NCBI GenBank assembly: GCA_023420415.1
Contig: JAEZWF010000042.1
Span: 154,982 to 218,981, forward strand
Length of the DNA: 64,000 nt
Source of the DNA: Actinomycetes bacterium
GTDB taxonomy: Bacteria > Actinomycetota > Actinomycetes > Actinomycetales > Dermatophilaceae
Direction: 5' to 3'
The position numbers and the translations under genes are program-made. Below, piece after piece: positions 25,510-34,110 of this stretch. The first letter of the stretch is position 1. The number at the start of each line of letters is the position of its first letter. The notes below the pieces were generated by a model. The model made no database searches. It was given only the letters and a program-made list of their open reading frames with translations, and was not told where the DNA came from.

Positions 25510-26238
25510 ATGAAGACCGAGCAGTCGCCCAAGCTCCAGCGTCTCGACGGGTCACCCGTCCGCGTCCTCGTCGTCGACGACGAGAAGAACCTCACCGAGC
25601 TGCTGTCGATGGCGCTGCGGTACGAGGGTTGGCAGGTGCGGACGGCGAGCACCGGGCAGCAGGCGGTCCGGGCGGCCCGCGAGTTCGAGCCCGATGCGGT
25701 GGCGCTCGACATGATGCTGCCGGACTTCGACGGCATGGAGGTCCTGCGCCGGATGCGCGGTGACAACCCGACCGTGCCGGTCCTGTTCCTCACCGCCAAG
25801 GACGCCGTCGAGGACCGCGTGGCGGGCCTGACCGCCGGCGGCGACGACTACGTCACCAAGCCGTTCAGCCTCGAGGAGGTCGTAGCCCGGCTCCGGGCCC
25901 TGATGCGGCGCACCGCCGTCGTGGCGAACGAGTCGTCGTCGGTGCTCGTCGTCGGCGACCTGACCATGGACGAGGACAGCCACGAGGTGACCCGCGGCGG
26001 AGACCAGATCCAGCTCACCGCAACGGAGTTCGAGCTGCTGCGCTACCTCATGCGCAACCCCAAGCGGGTGCTGTCCAAGGCCCAGATCCTGGACCGGGTC
26101 TGGAACTACGACTTCGGTGGCCAGGCCAACGTCGTCGAGCTCTACATCTCCTACCTGCGCAAGAAGATCGACGTCGGCCGCGAGCCCATGATCCACACGA
26201 TGCGCGGCGTCGGGTACGTCCTCAAGCCGGTCCCGTGA
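25510..26238 (+). CDS. OmpR-family response regulator
   Basis: A 242-residue regulator. The receiver domain (residues about 18-130) has VLVVDDEKN, the phospho-acceptor Asp67 (ALDMMLPDFDGME) and the TAKDA/TKPF switch residues. The C-terminal winged helix is VGDLTMDEDSHEVTRGG... to YISYLRKKIDVG. It overlaps the sensor kinase by GTGA. The order regulator-kinase-GT39-GT2 is a recurring actinobacterial layout (TcrA/TcrXY-like systems next to YkcB-type transferases), so it likely controls cell-envelope glycosylation. Confidence 0.94.
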   Translation: MKTEQSPKLQRLDGSPVRVLVVDDEKNLTELLSMALRYEGWQVRTASTGQQAVRAAREFEPDAVALDMMLPDFDGMEVLRRMRGDNPTVPVLFLTAKDAVEDRVAGLTAGGDDYVTKPFSLEEVVARLRALMRRTAVVANESSSVLVVGDLTMDEDSHEVTRGGDQIQLTATEFELLRYLMRNPKRVLSKAQILDRVWNYDFGGQANVVELYISYLRKKIDVGREPMIHTMRGVGYVLKPVP

Positions 26239-27701
26239 GCGGACCTGCCGTCCCGACGTGGGCGGGCGTGCGCGAACGACTCCGCCCGTCGCGGTGGTCG
26301 CTCAGCACCAAGCTCGTGGCCGTCGTGGTGGGGCTGTTCCTGGTCGTGACGGTCGCCACGGCATCGTTGACCGTCGTCCTGCTGCGCGACTCCCTGATGG
26401 ACCAGCTCGACCAGGACGTCTCGTCTGCCGCGATGCGTGCCGGTGGCGTGAACCGCGGTCCGGCTCCCGGCGACGGTGGCCCGGCCCGTCCACTGCCTGG
26501 CGGGCGCGGAGAGTCCCTCACCCTCGTCATCTCCGACTCAGGGACGACCTCCCGGGTGGAGCACGACCAGACCGTGGGCACCCTCACCGCCGCACAGGTC
26601 ACCCAGCTCCAGGATGCGGGTCTCGGCCCGAACCCACGCACGGTCGACGTCCGCGGGCTCGGTGACTACCGACTCGTGGCGCTGGCCCGACCCGACGGGG
26701 ACGTCCTCATCACCGGTCTGCCGACCAGTGGCGTGACGTATGCCGTGGGGCAGTACGCCACGCTCGTCACCGGGAGCACTGCGGTGGGCCTGGTCATCGT
26801 GGGGGCAGCTGGACTCTGGCTCGTGCGACGCAACCTCGCTGCGCTGCAACGGGTTTCGCACACCGCAACGCAGGTGTCACGGCTCAAGCTCGACGAGGGC
26901 GACGTGGCCCTGGCGCAGCGGGTGCCGGCCGCGGACACGGACGAGCGCACCGAGGTCGGCCAGGTGGGCCTGGCCCTCAACAGCCTGCTCGACAACGTCG
27001 AGGGGGCGCTCCAGGCACGGCACGAGTCAGAGCAGCGGGTGCGCCAGTTCGTGGCCGACGCCTCGCACGAGCTGCGCACCCCCCTCGCCTCGATCCGGGG
27101 GTATGCCGAGCTGTCGCGACGTGAACGCGACCCCGTTCCTCCCTCAGTGACCCACGCCCTCGGCCGGGTGGAGTCTGAAGCGCTGAGGATGCAAGATCTC
27201 GTCGAGGACCTGCTGCTGCTGGCCCGGCTCGACGCGGGTCGACCGCTGGAGCGGGACCCGGTCGACCTCACCCGGGTCGTCGTCGACGCCGTGGGTGACG
27301 CCCACGCCGCCTCGCCGGACCACCGGTGGCAGCTCGACCTCCCCGAGGAGCCGGTCGAGGTCGTGGGTGACGAGGCCAGGCTCCACCAGGTGCTCGTCAA
27401 CCTGCTCGCGAACGCCCGCACCCACACGCCCGAAGGCACCTGCGTCACCACCGCCCTGCGACGCGACGGCGACGAGGTGCGGCTCAGCGTTGCCGACGAC
27501 GGACCCGGCATACCAGAGTCGTTGCGTCCCAACGTGTTCCAGCGGTTCACCCGAGGTGACGACTCACGCAACCGCGCTGCTGGCTCGACCGGTCTCGGGC
27601 TCTCGATCGTCGACGCCGTGGCCACCTCCCACGGGGGCCGCGTCGAGCTGTCGAGCGCCTCCGGTGAGACCCGGTTCACCGTGGTGCTGCCCGTCGGCTG
27701 A
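26235..27701 (+). CDS. Sensor histidine kinase partner
   Basis: A 488-residue membrane kinase with TM1 at about 25-48 (LVAVVVGLFLVVTVATASLTVVLL), an extracytoplasmic sensor of about 130 residues, TM2 (STAVGLVIVGAAGLWLV), HAMP, a HisKA box with His278 (FVADASHELRTPLASIRGYAEL) and a HATPase_c domain with N box (NLLANARTHTPEG), GPGIP and GLGLSI motifs. It phosphorylates the upstream-encoded regulator. The sensor domain is Pro/Gly-rich and gives no clue to the ligand. Confidence 0.94.
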   Translation: MSGPAVPTWAGVRERLRPSRWSLSTKLVAVVVGLFLVVTVATASLTVVLLRDSLMDQLDQDVSSAAMRAGGVNRGPAPGDGGPARPLPGGRGESLTLVISDSGTTSRVEHDQTVGTLTAAQVTQLQDAGLGPNPRTVDVRGLGDYRLVALARPDGDVLITGLPTSGVTYAVGQYATLVTGSTAVGLVIVGAAGLWLVRRNLAALQRVSHTATQVSRLKLDEGDVALAQRVPAADTDERTEVGQVGLALNSLLDNVEGALQARHESEQRVRQFVADASHELRTPLASIRGYAELSRRERDPVPPSVTHALGRVESEALRMQDLVEDLLLLARLDAGRPLERDPVDLTRVVVDAVGDAHAASPDHRWQLDLPEEPVEVVGDEARLHQVLVNLLANARTHTPEGTCVTTALRRDGDEVRLSVADDGPGIPESLRPNVFQRFTRGDDSRNRAAGSTGLGLSIVDAVATSHGGRVELSSASGETRFTVVLPVG

Positions 27702-27727
27702 GGTCCATCGCCCCGGCTCAGACGGGA

Positions 27728-27744
27728 CACAGCAGCGCCACAGC
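27728..27744 (+). promoter_or_regulatory. Candidate response-regulator site upstream of the GT39 gene
   Basis: CACAGC-AGCGC-CACAGC, a direct repeat with the same 11-bp period and the same CACAG core as the site before the regulator gene. It lies 22 bp before the GT39 start codon. Confidence 0.5.
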
Positions 27745-27766
27745 GAGCGGCCCGAGCGTTGCCGTC

Positions 27767-29908
27767 ATGGAAACCATGACCTTCACCCCCGACGGCGCCG
27801 GGAACCGGCCGGGTGCGACGCCCGCAGCCACCGAGCTGACGCGCCCTGCGGTCGAGACGTCCCCCACCTCTCGCCTCGGCCGGCTCTGGCGCGGACCGAC
27901 GGACGACCCGTCGTGGGCACGACCGGCACTGATCGGCCTCCTCGCGGCGACGGCGGCCCTCTACCTGTGGAACCTCACGGCCAACGGCTACGCCAACTCC
28001 TTCTACTCCGCGGCCGTGCAGGCCGGGAGCGTCAGCTGGGAGGCGTTCTTCTACGGCAGCTCGGACGCCGGCAACTCGATCACCGTCGACAAGCCACCGG
28101 CCGCGCTCTGGGTGATGGCCCTGTCTGTGCGGCTGCTGGGCCTGAGCTCGTTCAGCATCCTGCTCCCCGAGGTGCTGATGGGGGTGGCGACGGTCGGTGT
28201 CGTCCACGCCACGGTGAAGCGCTACTTCGGCGCGCCGGCCGGCCTGCTCGCCGGAGCCGTGATGGCTCTCACGCCGGTCGCGGTGCTGATGTTCCGGTTC
28301 AACAACCCGGACGCGCTGCTGGTGCTGCTCATGGCGCTCGGCGCGTGGGCCACCCTGCGCTCGATCGAGCGCGGCTCGGCCAGGTGGTTCGTCCTGGTCG
28401 GCGTCCTCATCGGACTGGGCTTCCTGACCAAGGCACTCCAGGTGCTGCTCGTCGTGCCGGCGTTCGGCCTCGCCTACCTCCTGTTCGCCGACACCACGCT
28501 GCGACGACGCATCACCGGCGCCCTGCTCGGCTCTGCGGCGATGCTGCTCTCGGCGGGGTGGTGGGTCGCCATCGTCGAGCTCGTGCCCGCCAGCATGCGC
28601 CCCTACATCGGTGGCTCGCAGGACAACTCGTTCCTGTCGGTGACGTTCGGCTACAACGGTCTCGGACGCCTCAGCGGTGACGAGACGGGTTCGATTGGAG
28701 GTGGAAACGGCTGGGGCACAACCGGTTTGGGCCGCATGTTCAGCTCGACCATCGGTGGCCAGATCTCCTGGCTCATTCCCTCGGCGCTCGTCCTGCTGGC
28801 AGCCGGACTCTGGTTGCGCGGGCGTGCGCCGCGCACCGATACCCGCCGCGCGGCCTACGTCGTGTGGGGTGGCTGGCTCGTCATCACGATGGTGACTTTC
28901 TCGCTCATGGCCGGCATCTTCCACGAGTACTACACGGTCGCACTGGCCCCCGCGGTCGCCGCCCTCGTGGGCATGGGCGCGGGCGAGGCGTGGGAGCGCC
29001 GCAGCACCGCCTTCGGGCGCGGCACCCTGGCCGTGGCAACCGCCGCCGCAGCCATCTGGTCGTGCATCCTGCTCGCGCGCACCGAGTGGACCGCCGTGCT
29101 GCGGCTGTCGATCCTCGCCCTGGGACTGGCGAGTGCCCTCGCCCTGCTCGTGATCACCCAGCTGCACCGACGTGTCGTGCCCTTCGCCGTCGCGGGGGCG
29201 GTCGTGACCGCCCTGGCCGGCCCCGCGGCATACAGCATCGACACCGTGCGCACGGCGCACACGGGCTCGATCGTCACGGCCGGTCCGGCGGTCGCCGGAG
29301 GCGGACCGGGAGGTATGCCGGGTGGTGGCCGAGGCGGGTTCGGTGGCCCTCCCGGGGGCGCCCGGCAGGGCCTGCCGCCCGGCATGCAGCAGGCCGCGCC
29401 CGGAGGGGCACCAGGTGGGGTCATCCCTGGGGGAACGCCCGGCGCGCCGCCGACTGGTGGTGGCGGGATGGGCGGCCTCCTCAACGCCTCCACCCCGTCG
29501 ACCGAGGTGGTCGCCGCCCTGTCCGCCGATGCCTCGTCCTATCGCTGGGTGGCCGCGGCCATCGGGTCGCAGAATGCCGCCGGGCTCCAGCTCGGGACCG
29601 GCCTGCCGGTCATGGCGATCGGCGGGTTCAACGGCAGCGACCCCTCCCCGACGCTCGCCGAGTTCCAGCAGTACGTCGCGGACGGCGACATCCACTACTT
29701 CGTCGCCGGCGGCGGCATGGGTGGCGGTCGTGGCGCGATGGGCGGCATGGGTGGGTCCGGCACCGCGTCGCAGATCTCGACCTGGGTGCAGGACAACTTC
29801 ACCCAGGTGACGATCGGCGGCCAGACGTTCTACGACCTCACCGAGCCGGTCGGCGACTCCGGCGGGAGCGCGGCATCGAGCACCGACGCGACGGTCCAGA
29901 GCACGTGA
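27767..29908 (+). CDS. GT39-family glycosyltransferase (ArnT/YkcB-like membrane protein)
   Basis: A 713-residue integral membrane glycosyltransferase, which would transfer a sugar from a polyprenyl-phosphate donor outside the membrane. About 11-12 helices; the first extracytoplasmic loop contains NSFYSAAVQAGSVSWEAFF and NSITVDKPP, with the acidic residue typical of GT-C folds. Residues about 505-570 are a long low-complexity Gly/Pro/Met stretch (GGGPGGMPGGGRGGFGG...). A C-terminal soluble domain of about 140 residues follows (SSYRWVAAAIGSQNAAGLQ... GGFNGSDPSPTLAEF), as in YkcB. ATG 27767 has no good ribosome site; ATG 27776 is an alternative. It overlaps the next gene by GTGA. Confidence 0.9.
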   Translation: METMTFTPDGAGNRPGATPAATELTRPAVETSPTSRLGRLWRGPTDDPSWARPALIGLLAATAALYLWNLTANGYANSFYSAAVQAGSVSWEAFFYGSSDAGNSITVDKPPAALWVMALSVRLLGLSSFSILLPEVLMGVATVGVVHATVKRYFGAPAGLLAGAVMALTPVAVLMFRFNNPDALLVLLMALGAWATLRSIERGSARWFVLVGVLIGLGFLTKALQVLLVVPAFGLAYLLFADTTLRRRITGALLGSAAMLLSAGWWVAIVELVPASMRPYIGGSQDNSFLSVTFGYNGLGRLSGDETGSIGGGNGWGTTGLGRMFSSTIGGQISWLIPSALVLLAAGLWLRGRAPRTDTRRAAYVVWGGWLVITMVTFSLMAGIFHEYYTVALAPAVAALVGMGAGEAWERRSTAFGRGTLAVATAAAAIWSCILLARTEWTAVLRLSILALGLASALALLVITQLHRRVVPFAVAGAVVTALAGPAAYSIDTVRTAHTGSIVTAGPAVAGGGPGGMPGGGRGGFGGPPGGARQGLPPGMQQAAPGGAPGGVIPGGTPGAPPTGGGGMGGLLNASTPSTEVVAALSADASSYRWVAAAIGSQNAAGLQLGTGLPVMAIGGFNGSDPSPTLAEFQQYVADGDIHYFVAGGGMGGGRGAMGGMGGSGTASQISTWVQDNFTQVTIGGQTFYDLTEPVGDSGGSAASSTDATVQST

Positions 29909-31203
29909 GCGAGCCCGCCATGACCACGCCCGTCCTCGACGTCGTCGTCCCCGTGCACTGCGAGGAGCACACCGTCGCCGCCTCCGTGCACCGGCTGCAC
30001 GACCACCTGACGGACACGTTTCCCTACCCCTTCCGGATCACCGTCGCCGACAACGCGAGCACCGACACGACGGCGGCGGTGGCCCGGGCGGTCGCCGCTG
30101 AGCTGCCCCACGTGCGCGTCGTCGAGCTACCCGAGAAGGGCCGTGGCCGGGCGCTGCGGCGGACGTGGCTTGCCTCTGACGCCGAGGTCCTCGCCTACGT
30201 CGACGTCGACCTGTCGACCGACCTCGACGCCCTGTGGCCGTTGGTCGCGCCGCTGCTGTCGGGGCACTCCGACCTGGCCATCGGGTCGCGGCTCGCCCAC
30301 GGTTCGCGAGTCGTGCGCGGCCTCAGGCGGGAGGTGATCTCCCGCAGCTACAACCTGTTGCTGCGCGGGGCGCTGGGAACGCGGTTCACCGACGCCCAGT
30401 GCGGTTTCAAGGCGATCCGCGCCGACGTCGCCGCCGAGCTCCTGCCCCTCGTCGAGGACGACACGTGGTTCTTCGACACCGAGCTGCTCGTCCTGGCCGA
30501 ACGCTGCCAGCTGCGCATCCACGAGGTGCCCGTGGACTGGTACGACGACCCCGACTCCCGCGTCGACGTGGTCGGCACCGCCCTGGACGACCTGCGCGGC
30601 ATCCGCCGGCTGCGCCGGTCCCTGGCCACCGGGGCACTACCGGTCACGGACCTCGGCAACCGGCTCGGACGGCATACCCCCGTCGTCGGCTCGGCGGCCA
30701 CGACGCTGCGCCAGGCCGGCCGGTTCGCCGTCGTGGGCGCGGTCTCGACGGTCGTGCACCTGGGACTGTTCGCGGCGCTCGCCCCCACCCTCGGGTCGGC
30801 GCAGGGAGCCAACCTGGTCGCGCTGCTGCTGGCCACCGTCGTCAACACCGCCCTCAACCGGGGCTGGACCTTCGGGGTCCGGGGACGACACCGCGTGGCC
30901 CGGCACCAGGCCCAGGGGCTCGCCGTGTTCGGCCTCACCTGGGTGCTCACGGCTGCCGCGCTGGCCGGGCTGCACTGGGTGGTGGCCGCCCCCTCGACGG
31001 CGCTCGCGACGACCGTGCTGGCCGGGGCCACTGCCGCGTCGACGGTCGTGCGCTTCGCGGCCATGAAGTCCTGGATCTTCCGGCCGGACGGGCGCGGTCA
31101 GTACTGCTCGAGCACGAAGTTGCCGGCGTCATCCGCGAACGTCACGATCCCGGTCCAGGCGAAGCCATCCGCCTCACCGCGGCAGACGACCACGACGCCC
31201 TGA
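29905..31203 (+). CDS. GT2 polyprenyl-phosphate glycosyltransferase fused to GtrA domain
   Basis: A 432-residue two-domain protein (GTG start 29905). Residues about 8-240 form a dolichol-phosphate-mannose-synthase-like GT2 domain (VVVPVHCEEHTVAASV, DVDLSTDLDALWPLV, IGSRLAHGSRV, CGFKAIRADV). Residues about 265-390 form a GtrA domain of four helices (FAVVGAVSTVVHLGLFAAL to MKSWIFRP), thought to flip the lipid-linked sugar. It makes and presents the donor for the coupled GT39. The last 38 codons run antisense into the DUF4333 gene and look non-homologous, as if the natural stop had been lost. Confidence 0.9.
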   Translation: MSEPAMTTPVLDVVVPVHCEEHTVAASVHRLHDHLTDTFPYPFRITVADNASTDTTAAVARAVAAELPHVRVVELPEKGRGRALRRTWLASDAEVLAYVDVDLSTDLDALWPLVAPLLSGHSDLAIGSRLAHGSRVVRGLRREVISRSYNLLLRGALGTRFTDAQCGFKAIRADVAAELLPLVEDDTWFFDTELLVLAERCQLRIHEVPVDWYDDPDSRVDVVGTALDDLRGIRRLRRSLATGALPVTDLGNRLGRHTPVVGSAATTLRQAGRFAVVGAVSTVVHLGLFAALAPTLGSAQGANLVALLLATVVNTALNRGWTFGVRGRHRVARHQAQGLAVFGLTWVLTAAALAGLHWVVAAPSTALATTVLAGATAASTVVRFAAMKSWIFRPDGRGQYCSSTKLPASSANVTIPVQAKPSASPRQTTTTP

Positions 31204-31676
31204 GCGACCTCGGTCTGTGGGCACTCGACCGCGGTGATCCCGTAGCCGTCCTCCCGGGTGATCTTGGTGATCTCGTTCTGGAGCGCGACGCCGCTGGTCG
31301 TGCCGGTCACCGGGACGATGTCGCCCTCGAGGATGTAACCGCCCATGAAGCCCTGGCCCGCGAGCATCGAACCGGCGCTGAACACCCCCACGCCGAGCAC
31401 CCCGACCAGGGCCAGACCGGCCATCACGATGGCGGCGATCGCGAGTCCTCGCCCGCCGTTCGACGGTGGCTGGCCGAGGTATGCCGGTGGGCCGCCGCTC
31501 ACTGGTGCGCTCCACTGCGGGGTCGGCTGAGTCCACTGCCCGTGCGGCTGGCTGTGCGGCTGGCTGGGCCAGCCGGGGTGGGCCGGGACGCCGGCCGGAG
31601 CGTGGCTGTGGTCCACGGCCGGGGGCGGCGTGGCACCCGGGCCGGGCGGCGCGAACGGGTTCGGCGGGACGGACAT
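31098..31676 (-). CDS. Pro-rich membrane-anchored DUF4333 protein
   Basis: A 192-residue protein. Residues 1-70 are Pro/Gln/Ser-rich and cytoplasmic, one helix follows (LAIAAIVMAGLALVGVLGVGVF), and the outside domain (about 115-192) contains two Cys (VECPQTEVAQGVVVVCRG) and ends FADDAGNFVLEQY, which fits the DUF4333 pattern, a small extracytoplasmic domain of unknown role. It converges on and overlaps the GT2-GtrA gene by 106 bp. Good ribosome site: AGGAGGAACC before ATG 31676. Confidence 0.85.
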   Translation of the reverse strand: MSVPPNPFAPPGPGATPPPAVDHSHAPAGVPAHPGWPSQPHSQPHGQWTQPTPQWSAPVSGGPPAYLGQPPSNGGRGLAIAAIVMAGLALVGVLGVGVFSAGSMLAGQGFMGGYILEGDIVPVTGTTSGVALQNEITKITREDGYGITAVECPQTEVAQGVVVVCRGEADGFAWTGIVTFADDAGNFVLEQY

Positions 31677-31799
31677 GGTTCCTCCTGTGGTTCGCGGCCA
31701 GCATGGGGCGGTCGGCAGCGTTGCGGAGGCGTTTTGACCGATCTGTTACGCGCGTCGAGCTGAACGGGGGACGCGCAGGGTATGCCGCGGGGGTGCCCT

Positions 31800-31950
31800 C
31801 CACTCGTTGCCCGCCACTCGGCATCCGCAGCCCGAAACCGGCCCCCGTGCCGAGTGATCGGCAACGAGTCCCACCGCCGTCCACTCGTTGCCCGCCACTC
31901 GGCATCCGCCACCCGAAACCGGCCCCAGTGCCGAGTGATCGGCAACAAGT
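31800..31950. repeat. Two tandem imperfect palindromes (family C)
   Basis: Two copies of a unit of about 70 bp, 81 bp apart (31800-31869 and 31881-31950). Each is an inverted repeat with arms ACTCGTTGCC-N4-ACTCGGCA and its complement, with the N4 being CGCC on the left and GATC on the right, around a 24-nt loop. The copies differ at only a few bases. They fill the 430-bp stretch 31677-32108 between the DUF4333 gene and tRNA-Ser together with the terminator; no gene is seen there. Confidence 0.9.
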
Positions 31951-31976
31951 CGGGCGCGCTGGTTGGGTCGCTCACC

Positions 31977-32122
31977 GCGGAGGCGGAGGGAGCCGTCGTC
32001 CGCGGACCAGCTCGTTCCTCGCTGGGCCGCGGACTCCTCCCAAATCCCACGTGCTCGATAAACGAGCATGACCCCGACGAAAAGCGTGTCGGGGTCATGC
32101 TCGTTTGGCGGAGGCGGAGGGA
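31977..32122. repeat. 15-bp direct repeat of the tRNA-Ser(GCT) 3' end
   Basis: GCGGAGGCGGAGGGA occurs at 31977-31991 and again at 32108-32122, where it is the 3' acceptor end and part of the T-stem of tRNA-Ser(GCT). The copies are 131 bp apart. Duplicated tRNA 3' ends usually mark att sites, but no integrase or cargo lies between; only the terminator hairpin does. Confidence 0.75.
32060..32106 (-). terminator. Terminator of tRNA-Ser(GCT)
   Basis: A perfect 19-bp stem (32060-32078 with 32088-32106) and a 9-nt loop, immediately past the tRNA 3' end. On the minus strand the stem starts with AAACGAGC and ends GCTCGTTT followed by ATCG, so there is a short T-run. Confidence 0.9.
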
Positions 32123-32198
32123 TTTGAACCCTCGATGGGCGATTAACCCAAACCGCATTAGCAGTGCGGCGCCATAGACCGGACTAGGCGACGCCTCC
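32109..32198 (-). tRNA. tRNA-Ser (anticodon GCT)
   Basis: A 90-nt type II tRNA on the minus strand. The acceptor stem pairs GGAGGCG with CGCCTCC, the anticodon loop CTGCTAA exposes GCT, a long variable arm follows, and the T-arm is GGTTCAAATCC. It reads AGC/AGU serine codons. CCA not encoded. Confidence 0.95.
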
Positions 32199-32342
32199 AC
32201 GCCCGGACCACATCTCGCAGCCGAGCCCGCACAGGTTATCCGCCCGACGTGGACCGGAGCAAAGCGGCCCCGACACCCACGGCGAGCGACGCACCCAGCC
32301 GGCCACGCGACATACCTGCGCCCGTCCCGGCGGGGCACCCCG

Positions 32343-33863
32343 TCAGCTGCAGATGTCCTGGTTGGCCGTGCGCGCCTCGATCGTCGTGGTCGCGCTCGTC
32401 CTGGGGGCCGTGGCGGTCACCGACGGCGACGGCAGCGGGTCGGTGCCCAGACGGTTCGGCACCTCGACCGCCTGCGGCGAGTTCAGGCCCATGCTCAGCT
32501 CGAGCGTCGACCCCACCAGCTGGTCCTCACGGATCTGCGCGCCCGGGAAGGCGGCTGCGACCGTGCGCGCCTCGTCCTCCATGCCCGGGCCGTAGCGCAC
32601 GACGACCCCCTTGGTCGGGTCGCCGGTGCCCGTCACGTAACCATCGACCTGGAACCCCTGGACCGACAGCGCCGCGGCCGCCTGCTTGGCCAGGCCCGGC
32701 ACGCCGGAGTCGTTCGTGACCCTGACGTTGATCTTGTCGGGCGACACGGTCAGCGGCGGTTCCGTCGTGGTCGGCGACGCCGTCGCCGACGTCGTGCCCG
32801 ACGGCACCTTCGTGCCGGGCAGCGGTTTGTCCTCACGCATCGCCGCCCAGATCGTCTCCGCAGCCGGGGTCCACTGCACCCGGTTGGGGTCGGCCGGGTA
32901 GCTCTCGGTCGGGAGCTTCACGAACCGGATCTGGTCGGTGCCGATCCGCGCGACGCTCTGGGCGATGTCCCGCATCTCGCCGACATCGAGGCCGCTGTCG
33001 GTCGTCATCGCCCCCGTGGCGGCGTCGAGGAAGCGGAACAGCTTGTCCGGCCGCAGCAACAACGACGACTTCGTCGCCTCCTGGATCACCGAGGAGAGGA
33101 ACGCCTGCTGGCGGTCGATGCGACCCAGGTCGGACCCATCGCCGACCGTCTTGCGGACCCGGACGTACCCCAGCGCCTGCTTGCCGTTGACCTTCGTCTT
33201 GCCCGCCGGCAACTTGAGGTGGCTGTCCTTGTCGTCGATCGGCACGGGCGTGCAGACGGTCACCCCTCCCAGCGCGTCCACCATGCTCTGGAAGCCGCGG
33301 AAGTCGATCACGACGAAGTGGTCGATGTAGATGTCGGTCAGGCCCTCGAAGGTCCTGATCGTGCAGGCGGGCCCACCCATGGTGAAGTTCGAGTTCCACT
33401 GCCGGACAACGCCATCGGCGACCTTGTCCTGAGGGTTCTTGCAGTCCTTCGGCGCCTTGGTCATCGAGTCGCGCGGGATCGAGACGACGATCGCGGACTT
33501 GCGGTCGGCGGACAGGTGGACGACCAGGTTGGTGTCGGAGCGGGCGCCGTAGATGCCGTACTCGGTCTGCTGCTTGCCGAGCTTGGTGCCCTCGCGGCTG
33601 TCCGAACCCATCACCATGATGTTGAGCGGCTTGAGGTTGGTCTGCGCGTCGGTCGTGGCGGCCTGGTCGGGCCGGTCGCCGAGGGCCGTGGTGATGTCGA
33701 GGCGGTGGATGTTGCCGTTGAGCTTCACGTATGCCGCGATGCCGAGCACCAGCACCACCACGAGGACGGACGAGACACCGAAGATCGCGCGGCGCACCCA
33801 CGGGTGACGGTGCTGCTGCTGCGTGTGCCGCTCAGAGCGCCGTGGCAACGAGGGCTCGCTCAC
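32343..33863 (-). CDS. LytR-CpsA-Psr (LCP) ligase with LytR_C domain
   Basis: A 506-residue membrane protein that attaches polyprenyl-linked polymers such as teichoic acid or arabinogalactan to peptidoglycan. A basic cytoplasmic start, one helix (AIFGVSSVLVVVLVLGIAAYV), then the LCP domain with NIMVMGSDSRE, RSDTNLVVHLS, VVSIPRDSM and DLGRIDRQQAFL, whose Asp/Arg residues bind the pyrophosphate lipid. Residues about 405-480 form a LytR_C domain (INVRVTNDSGVPGLAKQAAAAL). I start at GTG 33863 after AAAGG. Divergent from the PBP gene, so the two envelope genes share a 247-bp control region. Confidence 0.93.
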   Translation of the reverse strand: MSEPSLPRRSERHTQQQHRHPWVRRAIFGVSSVLVVVLVLGIAAYVKLNGNIHRLDITTALGDRPDQAATTDAQTNLKPLNIMVMGSDSREGTKLGKQQTEYGIYGARSDTNLVVHLSADRKSAIVVSIPRDSMTKAPKDCKNPQDKVADGVVRQWNSNFTMGGPACTIRTFEGLTDIYIDHFVVIDFRGFQSMVDALGGVTVCTPVPIDDKDSHLKLPAGKTKVNGKQALGYVRVRKTVGDGSDLGRIDRQQAFLSSVIQEATKSSLLLRPDKLFRFLDAATGAMTTDSGLDVGEMRDIAQSVARIGTDQIRFVKLPTESYPADPNRVQWTPAAETIWAAMREDKPLPGTKVPSGTTSATASPTTTEPPLTVSPDKINVRVTNDSGVPGLAKQAAAALSVQGFQVDGYVTGTGDPTKGVVVRYGPGMEDEARTVAAAFPGAQIREDQLVGSTLELSMGLNSPQAVEVPNRLGTDPLPSPSVTATAPRTSATTTIEARTANQDICS

Positions 33864-34110
33864 GGGGACCTTTCGGTTGGGATCGAACGCCGGGGCAGGC
33901 GAACGAGGCGACGGACAGCCATCGGGAGTGTACGGGCGCAGGCTGGGTGCTCGGGCCACAACACTTCCACCTGAACGACGCCGCTGCCGGCCCGTCGGTT
34001 GCCTCAACGCGCGAACTGTCCGGTTCGTCCCCATCGGCGGTCGCTGGCGGTGGTGCACGCACCCGGCACCGTTCACCGGGCGCCCAGCCTCGTGGGGTTG
34101 GATGTGGGAC

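Noticed and set aside
26666..29695. A 1009-codon open frame on the minus strand across the sensor kinase and GT39 genes
   Set aside because: It is antisense to two clear genes, lacks family motifs and has the Arg/Gly/Pro/Ala-rich composition expected when a high-GC gene is read in a shifted antisense frame.
31977..32122. An integrated genomic island at tRNA-Ser
   Set aside because: Only about 130 bp lies between the repeats, with no integrase or cargo gene.
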